DNA of 64,000 nucleotides from the NCBI RefSeq assembly GCF_000247815.1, contig NC_021673.1:107527432-107591431 (forward strand), given 5' to 3'. Shown piece by piece: positions 47,501-60,281 of the stretch. A program made the position numbers and the translations under genes. Position 1 is the first letter of the stretch. Every line of letters begins with the position of its first letter. The notes below the pieces were generated by a model. The model saw only the letters and a program-made list of their open reading frames with translations. It made no database searches and was not told the origin of the DNA. Source of the stretch: Ficedula albicollis (Eukaryota; Chordata; Aves; Passeriformes; Muscicapidae).

Positions 47501-47647
47501 TGTCACCAAAACAGTGCAGGTGACAATTCATGTTTTTTATGTTGCTGAGCAGTACTGTGGTACTGCTGTACTCCTATGGTTTGGATCTGTGACCAAAACA
47601 GTGCAGGTGACAATTCATGTTTTTGATGTTGCTGAGCAGTACTTTGA
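47501..47647 (+). repeat. 87-bp tandem duplication
   Basis: TGTCACCAAAACAGTGCAGG at 47501 and TGTGACCAAAACAGTGCAGG at 47588, both running on through ACAATTCATGTTTTT.ATGTTGCTGAGCAGTACT. It lies immediately upstream of the LTR. Confidence 0.9.
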
Positions 47648-47654
47648 CAGCACC

Positions 47655-48037
47655 AAGGCTTTCTCTGTTTCTAGCTCTGCTGCCCCACGAGTAGGCTGGG
47701 AGTAGGCAAGAGGCTAGGAGGGGACAGCTGACCCAAACTGCCCAGAGATATTTCGCACCATATACATCATGCTCATCAATGAAACAGGGACTTTTTGTGC
47801 TTAGCTGCAGCTTGAAGGCTGACTGGGCATAGGACTGCTGGTGGGAGGTGATGAGTGATTGCCTTTGCATCAGTTGGGATCTTCTTTTCCCCGTTCACTT
47901 ATTAAACTGCCTTCATCTTGACCCATGAGTTTTTCTCACTTTTGGCTTTCCAACTCTCTCCCCCGTCTCTCTGGGGGAAAGTGAGTGAGCAATTGGGTGG
48001 AGGCTGAGCTGCCAACAGCTGGCCTCGACCCACTCCA
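47655..48037 (+). mobile_element. Avian ERVL-type LTR, degraded, probably solo
   Basis: The order of blocks is that of a frequent avian LTR: CTGCTGCCCCACGAGTAGGCT, GGAGGGGACAGCTGACCCAA, ACCATATACATCATGCTCA, an ATTAAA signal at 47901-47906, CTTGACCCATGAGTTTTTCT, CTCTCCCCCGTCTCTCTGGG and GTGAGTGAGCAATTGGGTGG. No viral coding sequence adjoins it. Both ends are indistinct. Confidence 0.72.
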
Positions 48038-48241
48038 GCAACTCACCAACACCCAGCTCATCTGGTCTGTCACTACCCATGTTTTCCCCAACAATCCTGA
48101 CAGGAGCCCTATGGCTTCATTTGCAGAAGGGCTGAGCAATGCCCCCTGACATGGAAGTCAGTGGGATGTAGCCCTCAAGCTTGTTAACACTGTGCATGAC
48201 TGTAGCTGGATTGCTGCTCTTCTGCAACCAGCAGCACCCCT

Positions 48242-48347
48242 CATGTCCCAACCACCCACTTGTGGGGTTTCACTCAGAGCCTGCCTGGGTTGCTCATGTC
48301 CCAACCACCCACTCGTGGGGTTTCACTCAGAGCCTGCCTGGGTTGCT
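48242..48347 (+). repeat. 53-bp tandem duplication
   Basis: CATGTCCCAACCACCCACT starts at 48242 and 48295. Copies differ at one base (TTGTGG against TCGTGG). Confidence 0.92.
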
Positions 48348-49690
48348 CTTTGCAGGTTTCACTTGCATGGAAAGATGGGAGAGAGAGGTCAGAGGCAGCA
48401 CTGTGTGTAGCTGAGCTTTGTGGGGTTGTCACTAGGACTTTTAGCCAGGCTTGGAAAGTGGAAAGATCCCTCAAGTATACAGTGTGAAAATCAAAAACAA
48501 CATTGGGGACCTCGAGAAATCATTGCACTTCAAGTGATTCACTTCTTAGGAGAGAATAATTTTAATCTTACTTTGGCCCAGTCCTATAAAATGGAGGTAT
48601 TGATACTCCTTATTGCTTTCAAAGTTAAATTAAGGCTTGTGAAATGCTACCCTGATGACAGACATAAAGGAAATCAGTAATTTTATCTTCAGAGAAGAAG
48701 GTGAACGTTGCAGTGAGTGGGACAACAGACACAATGAAGAAAAGATAAAATACTGAATGGGTGCTCCCTAATGAGTTCAGTCCCCATTATAAACCAGTAT
48801 CCATATGGATACCTTTTGTCAGTAGGAATATATGTCTTGTCAATAATTGCAAACATAGGCTGGTAAATTGAAGTCCCATGGGAAATCTTTCTCCTGGCAT
48901 TTCCTATCCTGTGAGTGCTTGATTTCATCACCTCAGTAATGTTTTTTGACCACAACTATTTGTACATGGCTGACAAGATGAAAAAGCCATAGTATCTCTT
49001 CATAGCCTTCATTAATATTTCCAGTGAATATCTCATGCTCTGTAATCTACCTGAAAGAAGACAGAAGCAGAACATCAGTTGCATCAGAGGCAACTGTTGG
49101 TTATATGGTGTCAGAAGAAATATACAAGGAACAATTTATCACTACCTATCTTTTGGTTCATTTGGTCCTTTGAAGTCCATTTGCTGAAAAAAAAAATCAA
49201 TGTAAACCTGGTAAATGCTACTAAAAATGCTAATCAGACTGGCCATCTTTTATCTTCAATATGTCCCAAAAATCAAAACTTCAAAGGTTCAACATTCTCC
49301 ACAAATATTAATTTACATAATTTACAGATGTGTTCAACATAGCGTGCAAAATACTTTACAATTGCAGTCACGATGTTCCCTGATTTTCAAAGGGGTTTTT
49401 TCTGTACTTTTTGGGCCAAAGTCAGAGCTGAAGAGTTGTAATTTAATATTCCCCTGGACCTACTTACACCCACTTGTTGAAGCATCAGGGAATCCTAATG
49501 GGTGGAACTCATGGGCTGAGGAGCCAAAATATATTGCAATAATGTTAACTAAATATAGGGAGGATTCACTGGATTTTTATTTGCTTTTCTTGCTATGATG
49601 TTCTCCTGTGACCAAGCAATATACAAGCCACACTCAGTCCCTGTTTGACTCTGAGGCCTGCCCTGCCAGCCAAGTGGTCAGGAACATCAC
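48348..49690. other. Intergenic, nothing recognised
   Basis: A/T-rich sequence without exon, RNA gene or nameable mobile element. Confidence 0.45.
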
Positions 49691-49699
49691 ATATGGTAT

Positions 49700-50032
49700 T
49701 CCAGTACCTGAGAGACCCTGTAAGAAAGATGGAGAGGGGCTTTTTACAGGGGCACACAGTGACAGCACAAGGAGAAATGGGTTCAAAATGAAAGACAATA
49801 GGTTTAGATTAGGTATTAGGAAATAATTCTTTACTGTGAGGGTGGTGAGGCACTGCAACAGATTTCCCAGAAAAATTGTGGATGTACCATCCCTGGAAGT
49901 GTTTAAGGCCATTTTGGATAGAGCTCTGAGCAACCTGGTCCAGTGGAAGAAGTCCTTGTCCACAGCAGAGGGGTGGAACCAAATGATCCTGGAAGTTCCT
50001 TCCAACCCAGGCCATTCTATAATTGGATGACT
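49700..50032 (+). mobile_element. CR1 LINE, 3' end
   Basis: AGGAGAAATGGGTTCAAAAT, GGTTTAGATTAGGTATTAGG, GGGTGGTGAGGCACTGCAAC, CTCTGAGCAACCTGGTCCAG and TTCCTTCCAACCCAGGCCAT, ending ATTCTATAATTGGATGACTG. Truncated at its 5' side like the other copies. Confidence 0.93.
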
Positions 50033-50467
50033 GTATCATGCATTTGAACTTACCATCTGAGCCTCTATTGATATAACCAGCAAATTTGGGGCTTGGCCAC
50101 AGCTGAACCATGCTGTGTTGGTGTCTGTAAGAAGTTTACACCAGCTTCCACTCCCTCTAGTGCCAGGTGCCCTTAGGGAGACAGCTCTGTGCACCACTTC
50201 ACTGTGGGAGAAGTTGCACAGCCAGACTGGAGCATGCCAAACACACCCAGCTGAGCCCCAGAGGTGTGGCATGTAATGGCAGCAGACTGATGCTTCTCTG
50301 AGCTGACACAGCCCAATTCTGAGTTCCTGCTGGCTGGCTCCCACTAAAGGTAACCATTAGCTGAACGTCATTGGCACTTGGACATCTCTCAAAACATGGA
50401 GAGATCTTTGCTGCCTTCTATCAACATAAATCAAACTCTGGGCAGTATCATTTTGATACTGAAGAGC

Positions 50468-50560
50468 TGACCTGGTTTGACTCCAGGCATTAAGAATCTA
50501 CTCCAACTAAAGAACTGACCTGGTTTGACTCCAGGCATTAAGAATCTATTCCTGAGGCAA
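50468..50560 (+). repeat. 49-bp tandem duplication
   Basis: GACCTGGTTTGACTCCAGGC at 50468 and 50517, identical through ATTAAGAATCTA. Confidence 0.92.
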
Positions 50561-53500
50561 TCCAAATTATTTTTCTGTGTGTTGAAAGAAACATATACTA
50601 TGAGCAAACAAAATGTCATAAGTAATGTATAAAAATCTGCTTCTGCAAGGACCCTAATAAAATTGGCACTAATTATTTGGTCTTGGTTTTACTGTCTTCA
50701 GCATTTAAGCACTCTAGAAGTAGTGGAATTACTTTTCATTATGGAAATTTTGGAGTGCAAATGTCAAATGTTTCATTGGTCTGGATATTAAGCAGATACA
50801 ACAGCTACAATTGTTTTAGGCAATTTTGACAAAAAACTGTGCAAGAAAATTGGTCTGTAAATTGCCAGAATAAAATTTCACAAACTTTCTGAACTGAAAA
50901 CAATCTCTCTTCGTTAAAAATGTGAACAAACACCACAATGATGTGCTTTACCAAATATCAAAAATATGAAAAAGTGATCCCTCAATCTCATCCGCAGATG
51001 ATTGCAATAGCCGTACTTTTACTTACATTCCAGCATTGTACTTTTATTTAAATTTAGTGCAATGTGACTGTCCAGCCTATTCTAGAGCTGTCTTCCTTTT
51101 TCCAAGATAAAAAGGTCACAGCAATTGAAAGACAAGAGAACTGGCACATGAGCCTTTGCATGATCAACATCCAAACTATGGCTAGAACAAGTCTGTATCT
51201 CTGAGTAATTCTGGCATGCTGAAAAGACAACCAGGTGTTTTGCTGCTTTCAGAATCCCCCTCAGTCTCACAGTTAATCAAAAAATAGGAAAGGAAAAACA
51301 AAAACCAACCTTGCTTGCCAGGGACAAATCTAGATAACTAAATACTTTCAAATTATGATGCTAATTACCCAGATTAAGAAAAGGCTCATCTGCAGATTTA
51401 ACAAAATTATTAGCAAATAACTTCACCATTTGTTCAGGATCATTTACAAACTCATTACCCAGATCCAAGGATAATGTCTTCACTCTGGGCACAGCTCCAA
51501 AATGGTCATTAACAACAATATGAAATTGTTGTGCAGAAAAAGATTTATCATTAAAATATGTTATAATACTCAACTCTTACTTTTCAAATGCACATTTTGT
51601 ATGGAACCCAAATGGTACTTGCTTCAGACAAATGATCTTCCACATATGGTTCCTGTGTCACATGCAGTTCTCCTCAATGATGGATGCATGCTTTTATTTT
51701 TTTCAGACATTTTAAAATTTAATTTTTGCCCTTCATATTGCCCTTGTTTTGTTCAGGCTATAAGAAAGCTGACAGTCAAAAGAGAGTGCCACACATGCCT
51801 CCATGTGCAAGGACCAAGGCTTCATGTCCAAGACTTGCCAAATAGCACAATTTTTGTATATTAGGCTCTGGGAATGAGCCAGGTGAGAGTAATGGTCCGT
51901 TATGAAGTGGAATCAAAGTGAGCAAGAACTGAGCACATTACCTTGGGTTTAAATCACTTTAGCACACACACCCTGCACAAATTATTCTAAAGTGCATACA
52001 GGGAGATTAAACACTGGCATATTTCTCTTTTGGATTACTGATGAATTTGAACACATTTTGCAGAGTAAAAGTGAGTGAGACCCATTATAAACAAACTTCC
52101 TTGATACTCAAGAGGAGACTGTAGCAAGAAAAAAATAAACAACGCACATATGGTTGGGAAGTGCTTAAAGTCACACCATACCATAGCAACTGCAAAGCAC
52201 TTACTTGGGTACCTTATTTCAGCATTTGATGAATAAATTGTAAGAGTTCCATATAAACAAGCCATATCAGAGCAATATGTAAACATTTCTAAAGAAGGAT
52301 GATTTGTTTAGATCCTTTAGTCCTTCTCTGAGTCTGGATCTGGCTGCAACATGGGATCGCTTTGTGACAGGCAGCCCGTTGTGGTAGTAAGCTGCTGTTA
52401 CATTATTATTGTTGGATGAAAAAACAGGCCTCATAATTTATGCCCTGAACTAGGGTAACAAAGAAGTCCCTAAAATGAAGCAGTTCTGTGAAATTAGTTT
52501 CCCTAGAATGTGGTCTAAAGTTTCCTAAAAATAAAAGAATATGAAAACATGCTTGAAAGATTTTCTGAGAAGATCAGTGGTTTTCTGCGGAAAGGCAAAG
52601 TGTTTGGCAAATTTCACCATAGACTTAAATGAAACTTGAAAAAAATGAAAGAGTGTATAAAAAGCTAAAGTTTGTGAAGACCTGTGACTGGGCAACACAG
52701 TATTATGTTTCACAGCATAATACACACCTGTATTATGTAGTGTACTGCACCTTAAATATGTATGTATTCAGCTGAACATATACAATAATTTATGTTATCC
52801 ACTGACATTCTTTAAGTGTTCTTGATCAATTACCCCATCTCCATGATCCAACAATCTGTCTTCCCCTTCGTTAATCCCAGGATTGCTAAGGGTGGTGATG
52901 TTGTCTAACACCTACACCTTCCTCTGGTAGACAGACATGCATCAGCGGGAAGGAAAGAAGAATGCTCACTTCAGACACCAAAATATAAAATACTTGGTCT
53001 TAAAGGAAAGATTTGACATACAAAACAGTTCATGAGTTTCCTGCTTTTCTTTGCTAACACTAGATTTTTATAGCAGTATTAGCAGAAACTCATCAGCCAT
53101 TTAAATTAACGTATTTTTACATATACTTTCTTACACATTCCTAACATATGTATAAGAAATCCAGTGTGGAATACAACTTACATGATTAGAAGCCAATATA
53201 GAAGCTTTCTCTGGAAAAAGTATCCCACTGTGTTCACAAATTAATATTCGAGTCACGAGAATGACTTGGGTACACTTGGGCTTGGGTAGACCCCAAGCCT
53301 ATTGAATCAATCATAAGCTCTATATGAATTCAAAATACTAATAATTTTTCTTAATTAATAAGGAACATATTTTCCTCAGATGCAGCAATTCACTTATCAG
53401 GGTCTACAATTTTGGTTATTACCCTTCAGTTCATTAAGGTTACTGTACAAAAAAATTAGAAATGTGTTATTATTTGCTGCTTTTGAGGAATTTTCTAAAT

Positions 53501-54689
53501 TCCTGCACAGTCCTGCTCCTTGCACATAACCTGATGACCCAGGTTTAAGGTGATATTCTTCTTTCCTCATCTTTTTTTAAAGCATTCCTTCTGCACTGTG
53601 TTTTCAAACAGAAGTACCCTCCTACGGAGAAATGGGGCTTCATTATTGCTTTCATCCAGTCAATGCAAAGTGATGGAAAGGTTTCTTTTTGGAAATGTAC
53701 TCATGGGCTTTGGATCAGAGTTTCAATGGCATTCAGTTTTGAAAACAGAATTTTATTGAATCTTTAAAATAAAAATTGTAAATTAACTTAGGACTCTCAC
53801 ACCACCAAGTAAGCGTGAGTGTGTCTTATAAACACTGGGATCCTAATCCAACAGAGCACTACAGGGACCCCATAACTACCTGATGACTGCATTCAGATTT
53901 AAGTGTTTTACTCATGATATTCCAGTCAACTGCTAGAGTGTAAACTAAAAGCTGAGTCAAGTCTCTTTGATATCTGAGCCCTGGTTTAAAGCAGCAAATG
54001 GCTACTGCAGCTGGTATTCCAATATTTTCATCAGTCCCAAGCTAAAGGTACTGCCTCCAAGTCAATGAAACATGCTCTAACTGATGTCAACTCAAGTAAT
54101 CAGACCAACTGAAGGAATTCAGATTTCTGAATGTGTTCTTTCATTTTTGCTCTAGAATGACTACTTTTTCTGGATTTAATCCTCCATTCCTTGCTGATAT
54201 GAGATCATACTTGATAGGTTTCCAATGCTTTTTGACCTGTGTTAAATTAATACTATGACCCTGAGCCATGGCCTTTCTGGCGGACACTGTGGTCCTTAAT
54301 GGAGCTATAGACTCTCTGAAAAGACCATGTAGTATAATAATTTCTTTGGGCATCCCTACATTCAACAGGCTGTGATACCTCTAACTGCAAAGGCAAAATC
54401 GTGTGCATCTCATCACTGCATCAGGAGGAACTTCATTCATGCCCAGAATGAAGTGGTGCACATTGCACCTGCCCCGCCCCATCAGCACGATGTTAACACT
54501 CAAAGCCGGGTCATAAACATTTATCACCATCTTCAATTGCCCAAAAATTGGTAGCTTTGCAGAAAAACAAACCATGCCTTTCATCAAAACAGGAGCCTGG
54601 AAAGGATCCCTTCCTCCTGGCAACATCCAGAACTAGAAAAATAAAAGATGACTGGCCTGTATATCCCTAATCCCACAAATATTTACACA
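50561..54689. other. Intergenic, 5' flank of COLEC12
   Basis: A/T-rich, no gene recognised. Two minus-strand open frames (54141-54365 and 54381-54626) lie just left of the CpG island but show no family resemblance and are separated by a stop. Confidence 0.45.
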
Positions 54690-54712
54690 CACTCTCCAGC
54701 GCCTGTAGCGCA

Positions 54713-54780
54713 CGCAGTCCCATTGAACCCAACAGGACTTCTCGTGGCGCTTCGTTCAGCACCGGGGTGAATTTCGCCCA
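54713..54780 (+). repeat. Old interspersed repeat at CpG island border
   Basis: GCAGTCCCATTGAACCCAAC, then TTCGTTCAGCACCGGGGTGA and ATTTCGCCC. It shares the CAGTCCCATTGAA..CA block with the copy at 18290-18425. Its presence within the GC-rich border suggests an old insertion now part of the promoter flank. Confidence 0.5.
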
Positions 54781-55186
54781 TCCTGCGGCCGCTCCCCAGC
54801 AGCCAGCCGCGCACCGTGCCCCAGGGTCCGCGTACCCCGCTCCAGGATCCGTGCGGCGTGTGAGGCACGCTGGTGCGGGGAGCCTGCGGAGCTCACAGCC
54901 CCCAGGAAACCTGCCCGCTCGGGCAGGGGGAGTGCAGAGCCCGCTCTCCAGCCGGGAGCACCACGTCCCGCCAGAGTCTCCGGTCACTGACGGGTGCTCC
55001 CCACGGTCCCGCGGGACGACACTCCCAGGGTGTGACACCCACGAGTGTGACACCCCCGGCGTGCGACACCGCCAGCCCCGTCCCCCGGCGGGACCCCGAG
55101 CCCGCCTCTCCGCCCGGCCCCGGCCGCGGCCCCTTCCCCGGGGCGGAGGGAGGGAGGCGGGGCCGGGCCGGGCTCGGCGGGGCTGG

Positions 55187-55968
<782 letters not shown>

Positions 55969-55991
55969 CCCCGCCGCGCCCCGTCCGTCCT

Positions 55992-56018
55992 ATGCGAGCC
56001 GCCCCGGCGCCAAGATGA
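55992..56018 (+). CDS. Upstream ORF overlapping the COLEC12 start codon
   Basis: An ATG 23 bases before the presumed COLEC12 start opens an 8-codon frame (MRAAPAPR) whose TGA stop overlaps the main ATG as ATGA. The context of the upstream ATG is weak (C at -3, C at +4), so many ribosomes would pass it, while those that translate it would stop exactly at the main start. Its presence in the mRNA depends on the transcription start lying upstream of 55992. Confidence 0.45.
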   Translation: MRAAPAPR

Positions 56019-56021
56019 AAG
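56015..56021 (+). CDS. COLEC12: COLEC12 first coding exon (7 nt: Met-Lys-plus one base)
   Basis: Within the CpG island the sequence CCAAGATGAAAG is followed directly by GTAGGG, a good splice donor. The coding part of the exon would be only ATG AAA G. A at -3 makes a good Kozak context. COLEC12 (scavenger receptor collectin-12, SRCL/CL-P1) is a type II membrane C-type lectin with a collagen-like stem; it binds modified LDL, carbohydrates and microbes. Its protein starts Met-Lys-Asp, which fits ATG AAA G|AY. In human it is the head-to-head neighbour of CLUL1, the arrangement seen here. I could not find the second exon (expected acidic DDFAEEEE) before 64000, which suits the long first intron of the gene. 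Assignment rests on position, start codons and orientation, not on a long match. Confidence 0.72.
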
Positions 56022-56090
56022 GTAGGGACGGGAGAGGAGCGGGATGCGCGCTGCGCCGCCCGCACACGTGCGCCGGGCATCCCGCGGTCC

Positions 56091-56715
<625 letters not shown>

Positions 56716-57362
56716 ACGGGCTGTGGCCAGGGACACTGCGGGCAGGGCGGTGCGGGTGCCCGGGGGCGAGCGCGGCCAGCGGGTGCTGGCAGGACGCGGT
56801 GCGGGCAGGTGGCGGGTGGCTCTGCAGAGGCAGAGCGCGGCTCTCGCCGCCACCCCGGTGTCCGTCAGCGCATCCGAGTGTCCCCGTGGGAGTGGGAGTG
56901 TGTCCCGGCATGTCTGCTCTCCCCCCAGCGCGGTTTCTCTCGACACCCAGGTTTTATCTTCCCCCTCGCCGGTGCCCCGAGAAGAAGACTTGGGTTTCTC
57001 CCTGGTTGGTTTGTTTACTTTTTTGCCAGCGTTTTGCGATGTTCTTGGTGTTGCTTCTAAACATCTGGCAGTGATTAGGTGCCAGTAGAAGCTTAACTGG
57101 CTTGTGAAATGTATTTGGCGTATTTATCCTCTACATCCACCGACTGGAAAATTTTTGGTCTTTACTTTGCATCTGTTCAAACTTGACACTCTGTTTCTTT
57201 TCCTTTTTCTCTCTTTTTCTCCCTTCTCTTCTTGTTCTAAATGGGTGGAACATTTGATCCTGCCCTACATAGCTGTGGCTGAGAGGTATCACATACTTAA
57301 AATTGAAATAAAGGAGCAGATTGCCAAATTGCTACATTGCAACCTAATAAAGATGTATGGGG

Positions 57363-57453
57363 GTGCAAGAAAGCCTTCTGTTTATGAAAATTGACATCCT
57401 TACAGCAGTGCAAGAAAGCTGTTTCTGTTTATGAAAATTGACATCCTTACAGC
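57363..57453 (+). repeat. 45-bp tandem duplication
   Basis: GTGCAAGAAAGC starts at 57363 and 57408; both copies continue TTCTGTTTATGAAAATTGAC and ATCCTTACAGCA. Confidence 0.92.
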
Positions 57454-58077
57454 AAAAGGCAGAGGCTTTACACACTGGGGAATACTTGCAATGAAAACAT
57501 CAAAGGACATTACGGAAAGTTTAGGAGTTAGTTGGGACTTTGTGAGAGTTGAATCTAGTTTTTCTTCAGAGGCAAAAGAAAAGGGAAAAGACATACATAT
57601 ATGAAAATTGCTTTTGGGCACCACTGTGCCTGTTCTTGGACAGAGTCTTATTCCAGATGCCAGGAGGCCAGTAAACCTCATGATAGTTACACTGAGTTTC
57701 CAGAGTCTAGGACACCAAATGATGTGATTATTTATTCACTTGCCAGAGTAGCTGCCTGAAGGGAGGAAAAACTTCTCGGGGGCATTTATTTTGAAAGCCC
57801 ACACACACACTATGTAAGTTACTTCTGACACTCCAGGGCCATGCAATATATTAAAAATAATGTATTTACAGTGTTCTTTATTTATAGGCTGCTCATGCCA
57901 AAAATTTTGTCATCAGCTGTAAGGGCAGGAACAAACCAAAACCATGGGGATCTGGTAGTAGGTAGAACAAACCTGTGCCTGTTATCACTGAAAGCCTTAC
58001 ACTCCATTCTTTGGAGTTTTGGGGAGAGGTGGGATGCAAAGGACGAAGGATGGGGATAACATATAATGCGACTTGGG

Positions 58078-58231
58078 TCTCCTTCCATCCTGCTTCCACT
58101 GCTCTTTGCAAAGCAGAGCCGTGCCATTCAAAGGGAAGAGGTAATTCCTGCTCGTCTCCTTCCATCCTCCTTCCACTGCTCTTTGCAAAGCAGAGCAGTG
58201 CCATTCAAAGGGAAGAGGTAATTCCTGCTCC
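58078..58231 (+). repeat. 77-bp tandem duplication
   Basis: TCTCCTTCCATCCT at 58078 and 58155, both running through CCACTGCTCTTTGCAAAGCA and GAGGTAATTCCTGCTC, with a few single-base differences. Confidence 0.92.
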
Positions 58232-58767
58232 TGGGAGCACTCGCTGGTTCCCCACACTCCATCAAGAGGGAGTTCTAGTCCTTACCATTTGGCTTCCCTA
58301 AGAGTGACCACATCCATCTTATTTCTTTCCCCCAGAGAGTTACAGAAATCAGTAATAAAACATGCAAAGAAGAACACTTGAATGACTGTGCTAATAGCAA
58401 AAGAAAAGTGTCAAACAAGTCATCACATCAAATGCTTTTGCCAGTGTTAGAGAAGTCAGAGTCAAACCAAATTTTAACTCGGTGATTTCCTTTTCTGTCC
58501 TGGGAGCACTCGCTGGTGCCCCACACTCCATCAAGAGGGAGTTCTAGTCCTTACCATTTGGCTTCCCTAAGAGTGACCACATCCATCTTATTTCTTTCCC
58601 CCAGAGAGTTACAGAAATCAGTAATAAAACATGCAAAGAAGAACACTTGAATGACTGTGCTAATAGCAAAAGAAAAGTGTCAAACAAATCATCACATCAA
58701 ATGCTTTTGCCAGTGTTAGAGAAGTCAGAGTCAAACCAAATTTTAACTCGGTGATTTCCTTTTCTGG
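58230..58767 (+). repeat. 269-bp tandem duplication
   Basis: CCTGGGAGCACTCGCTGGT at 58230 and 58499. Copies differ at about two bases over some 267 (TTCCCC/TGCCCC, AAGTCATC/AATCATC-type changes). It adjoins the 77-bp duplication directly, so the two form a nested cluster. Confidence 0.94.
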
Positions 58768-60252
58768 GTGCAGACTTGGCTTTTCATATTTTCTCTTTAA
58801 ACTTGATGGTAGTGATAATTGTAGGACTGTAGAACTTTGTATAGTTACACATTTTTCTCAATAAAAACAAAAAGATCTGTTGATTGCAGCTGTCTCTGTA
58901 TCTACCCTCTCTAGAGAATGGAGGAATATCTAAATAATTACATCACTAAATATCTGTAAGGAATAAATTATATTTCTCATTGCTGGTGTTTGCAATGTGT
59001 TATGTTTTAAATCAGTAAAACAAATGGAAGTTTATGTTCAATATGCTGGCAGTTTTATTTCCAGCAAACAACTCTGAGCTCACAAACTTTGTCATATTTT
59101 TTAGTAATAATTCATGTGATTTATATAAGGATTTTATTGCTTTAGGGTCAGATTTATCTTTATCAAATGATACTTCTAAGTTATAGTTATTTATTGGGGT
59201 ATGAAGGAGTACTTGTTGCCAGGGAAACAAATGAAAACAACTTCCTCATAGTCAAACACCACCACATGTTCAAAAATATTGGCCCTAATTTAAGACAGGG
59301 ACAAGCATTGTTAAAACTGAGAACTTCTTCCCATAAAGCTGCAATATATTTTGTAATCACTACTTTAAACTCTATCTATAATCACTACTGTCACAGCAGT
59401 GCTGGTGATATGTGTTTTCCTCTGAAATACGGATACAGTTTGGATAACCACTTAGTACTAATGCCCAAAATCAGGCAATGACAAAGTCAAGGTGGTCATT
59501 TTGGGACTGTTGCTCCAGGACGGCAGAGAAGCTCTTAATTAATGATGCTCAAGGTAGCTTAGCTGCTTCTTTTCATTCCTCCTCCTCTACCTCCTCCTTC
59601 TCCTCTGCCATCACAAGCAGCTTGCAATGCACCACTTGTATAGCAATGGTGCTGGGATCCTGTGCTTGAGTACTGGGATGTGCTGAGAGATGGAAATGCC
59701 ACCAAATATTCTGTCTCGTGCCGTTCCTCTCGTTTGATACAAAAATATGCACGGGGGAGAAACGGGTTTGTCCTTGGCTGTGTTGCAGTGGAGCAGTGAA
59801 GCCTGCAGAGCCCAGGGAGCAGCCTGGCCTGAGCACCAGCCCCTCTTTAGCCTCGACCCCTGTACCTCAAAGGCAGCCCAGAGCGCTGCGTGCACACTGA
59901 GATAAGAGCACACCGAGCTCCCACAGGACATGCCATTTCAGTTTACCCCAAGCTTGCCTCACACAGTGAACACTTTATCAGACAATTAATTAACCCATCA
60001 GCCTGCATTGCTAAAATTGTCCCTTCTCTGGGACTTAGAGCCTGGATGTACTTGCAAATAACACCTATAATAGCAAAACCTGACTGTGCGTGCAAGTTCA
60101 GTTGTTCTTTCTTGACTGCCCTGAAAAGTTTTAAATAATCTATTTATGTGATGTTCACCTTCTTGACAGGTTTTGTCTTTCTGTTTTGATGCAACTGCTA
60201 ATTCTAAAGAATAAAGGAATAAAAGTTATAATTTTGTAACACTGCAGAAAAG

Positions 60253-60281
60253 TCTTCTCTCTCTCTTTCTCTCTCTCTCTG
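60253..60281 (+). repeat. (CT)n microsatellite
   Basis: Imperfect CT repeat with one TTT interruption. Confidence 0.85.

Noticed and set aside
51361..51573. 70-codon minus frame (MSIITYFNDKSFSAQQFHIV) as an exon of a known gene
   Set aside because: Looks protein-like in composition but no family recognised, and neighbouring splice sites give no consistent partner.
54141..54626. Two minus-strand open frames left of the CpG island as a divergent gene
   Set aside because: Separated by a stop, no recognisable domain, no splice sites that join them, and not GC-rich like the adjoining island.
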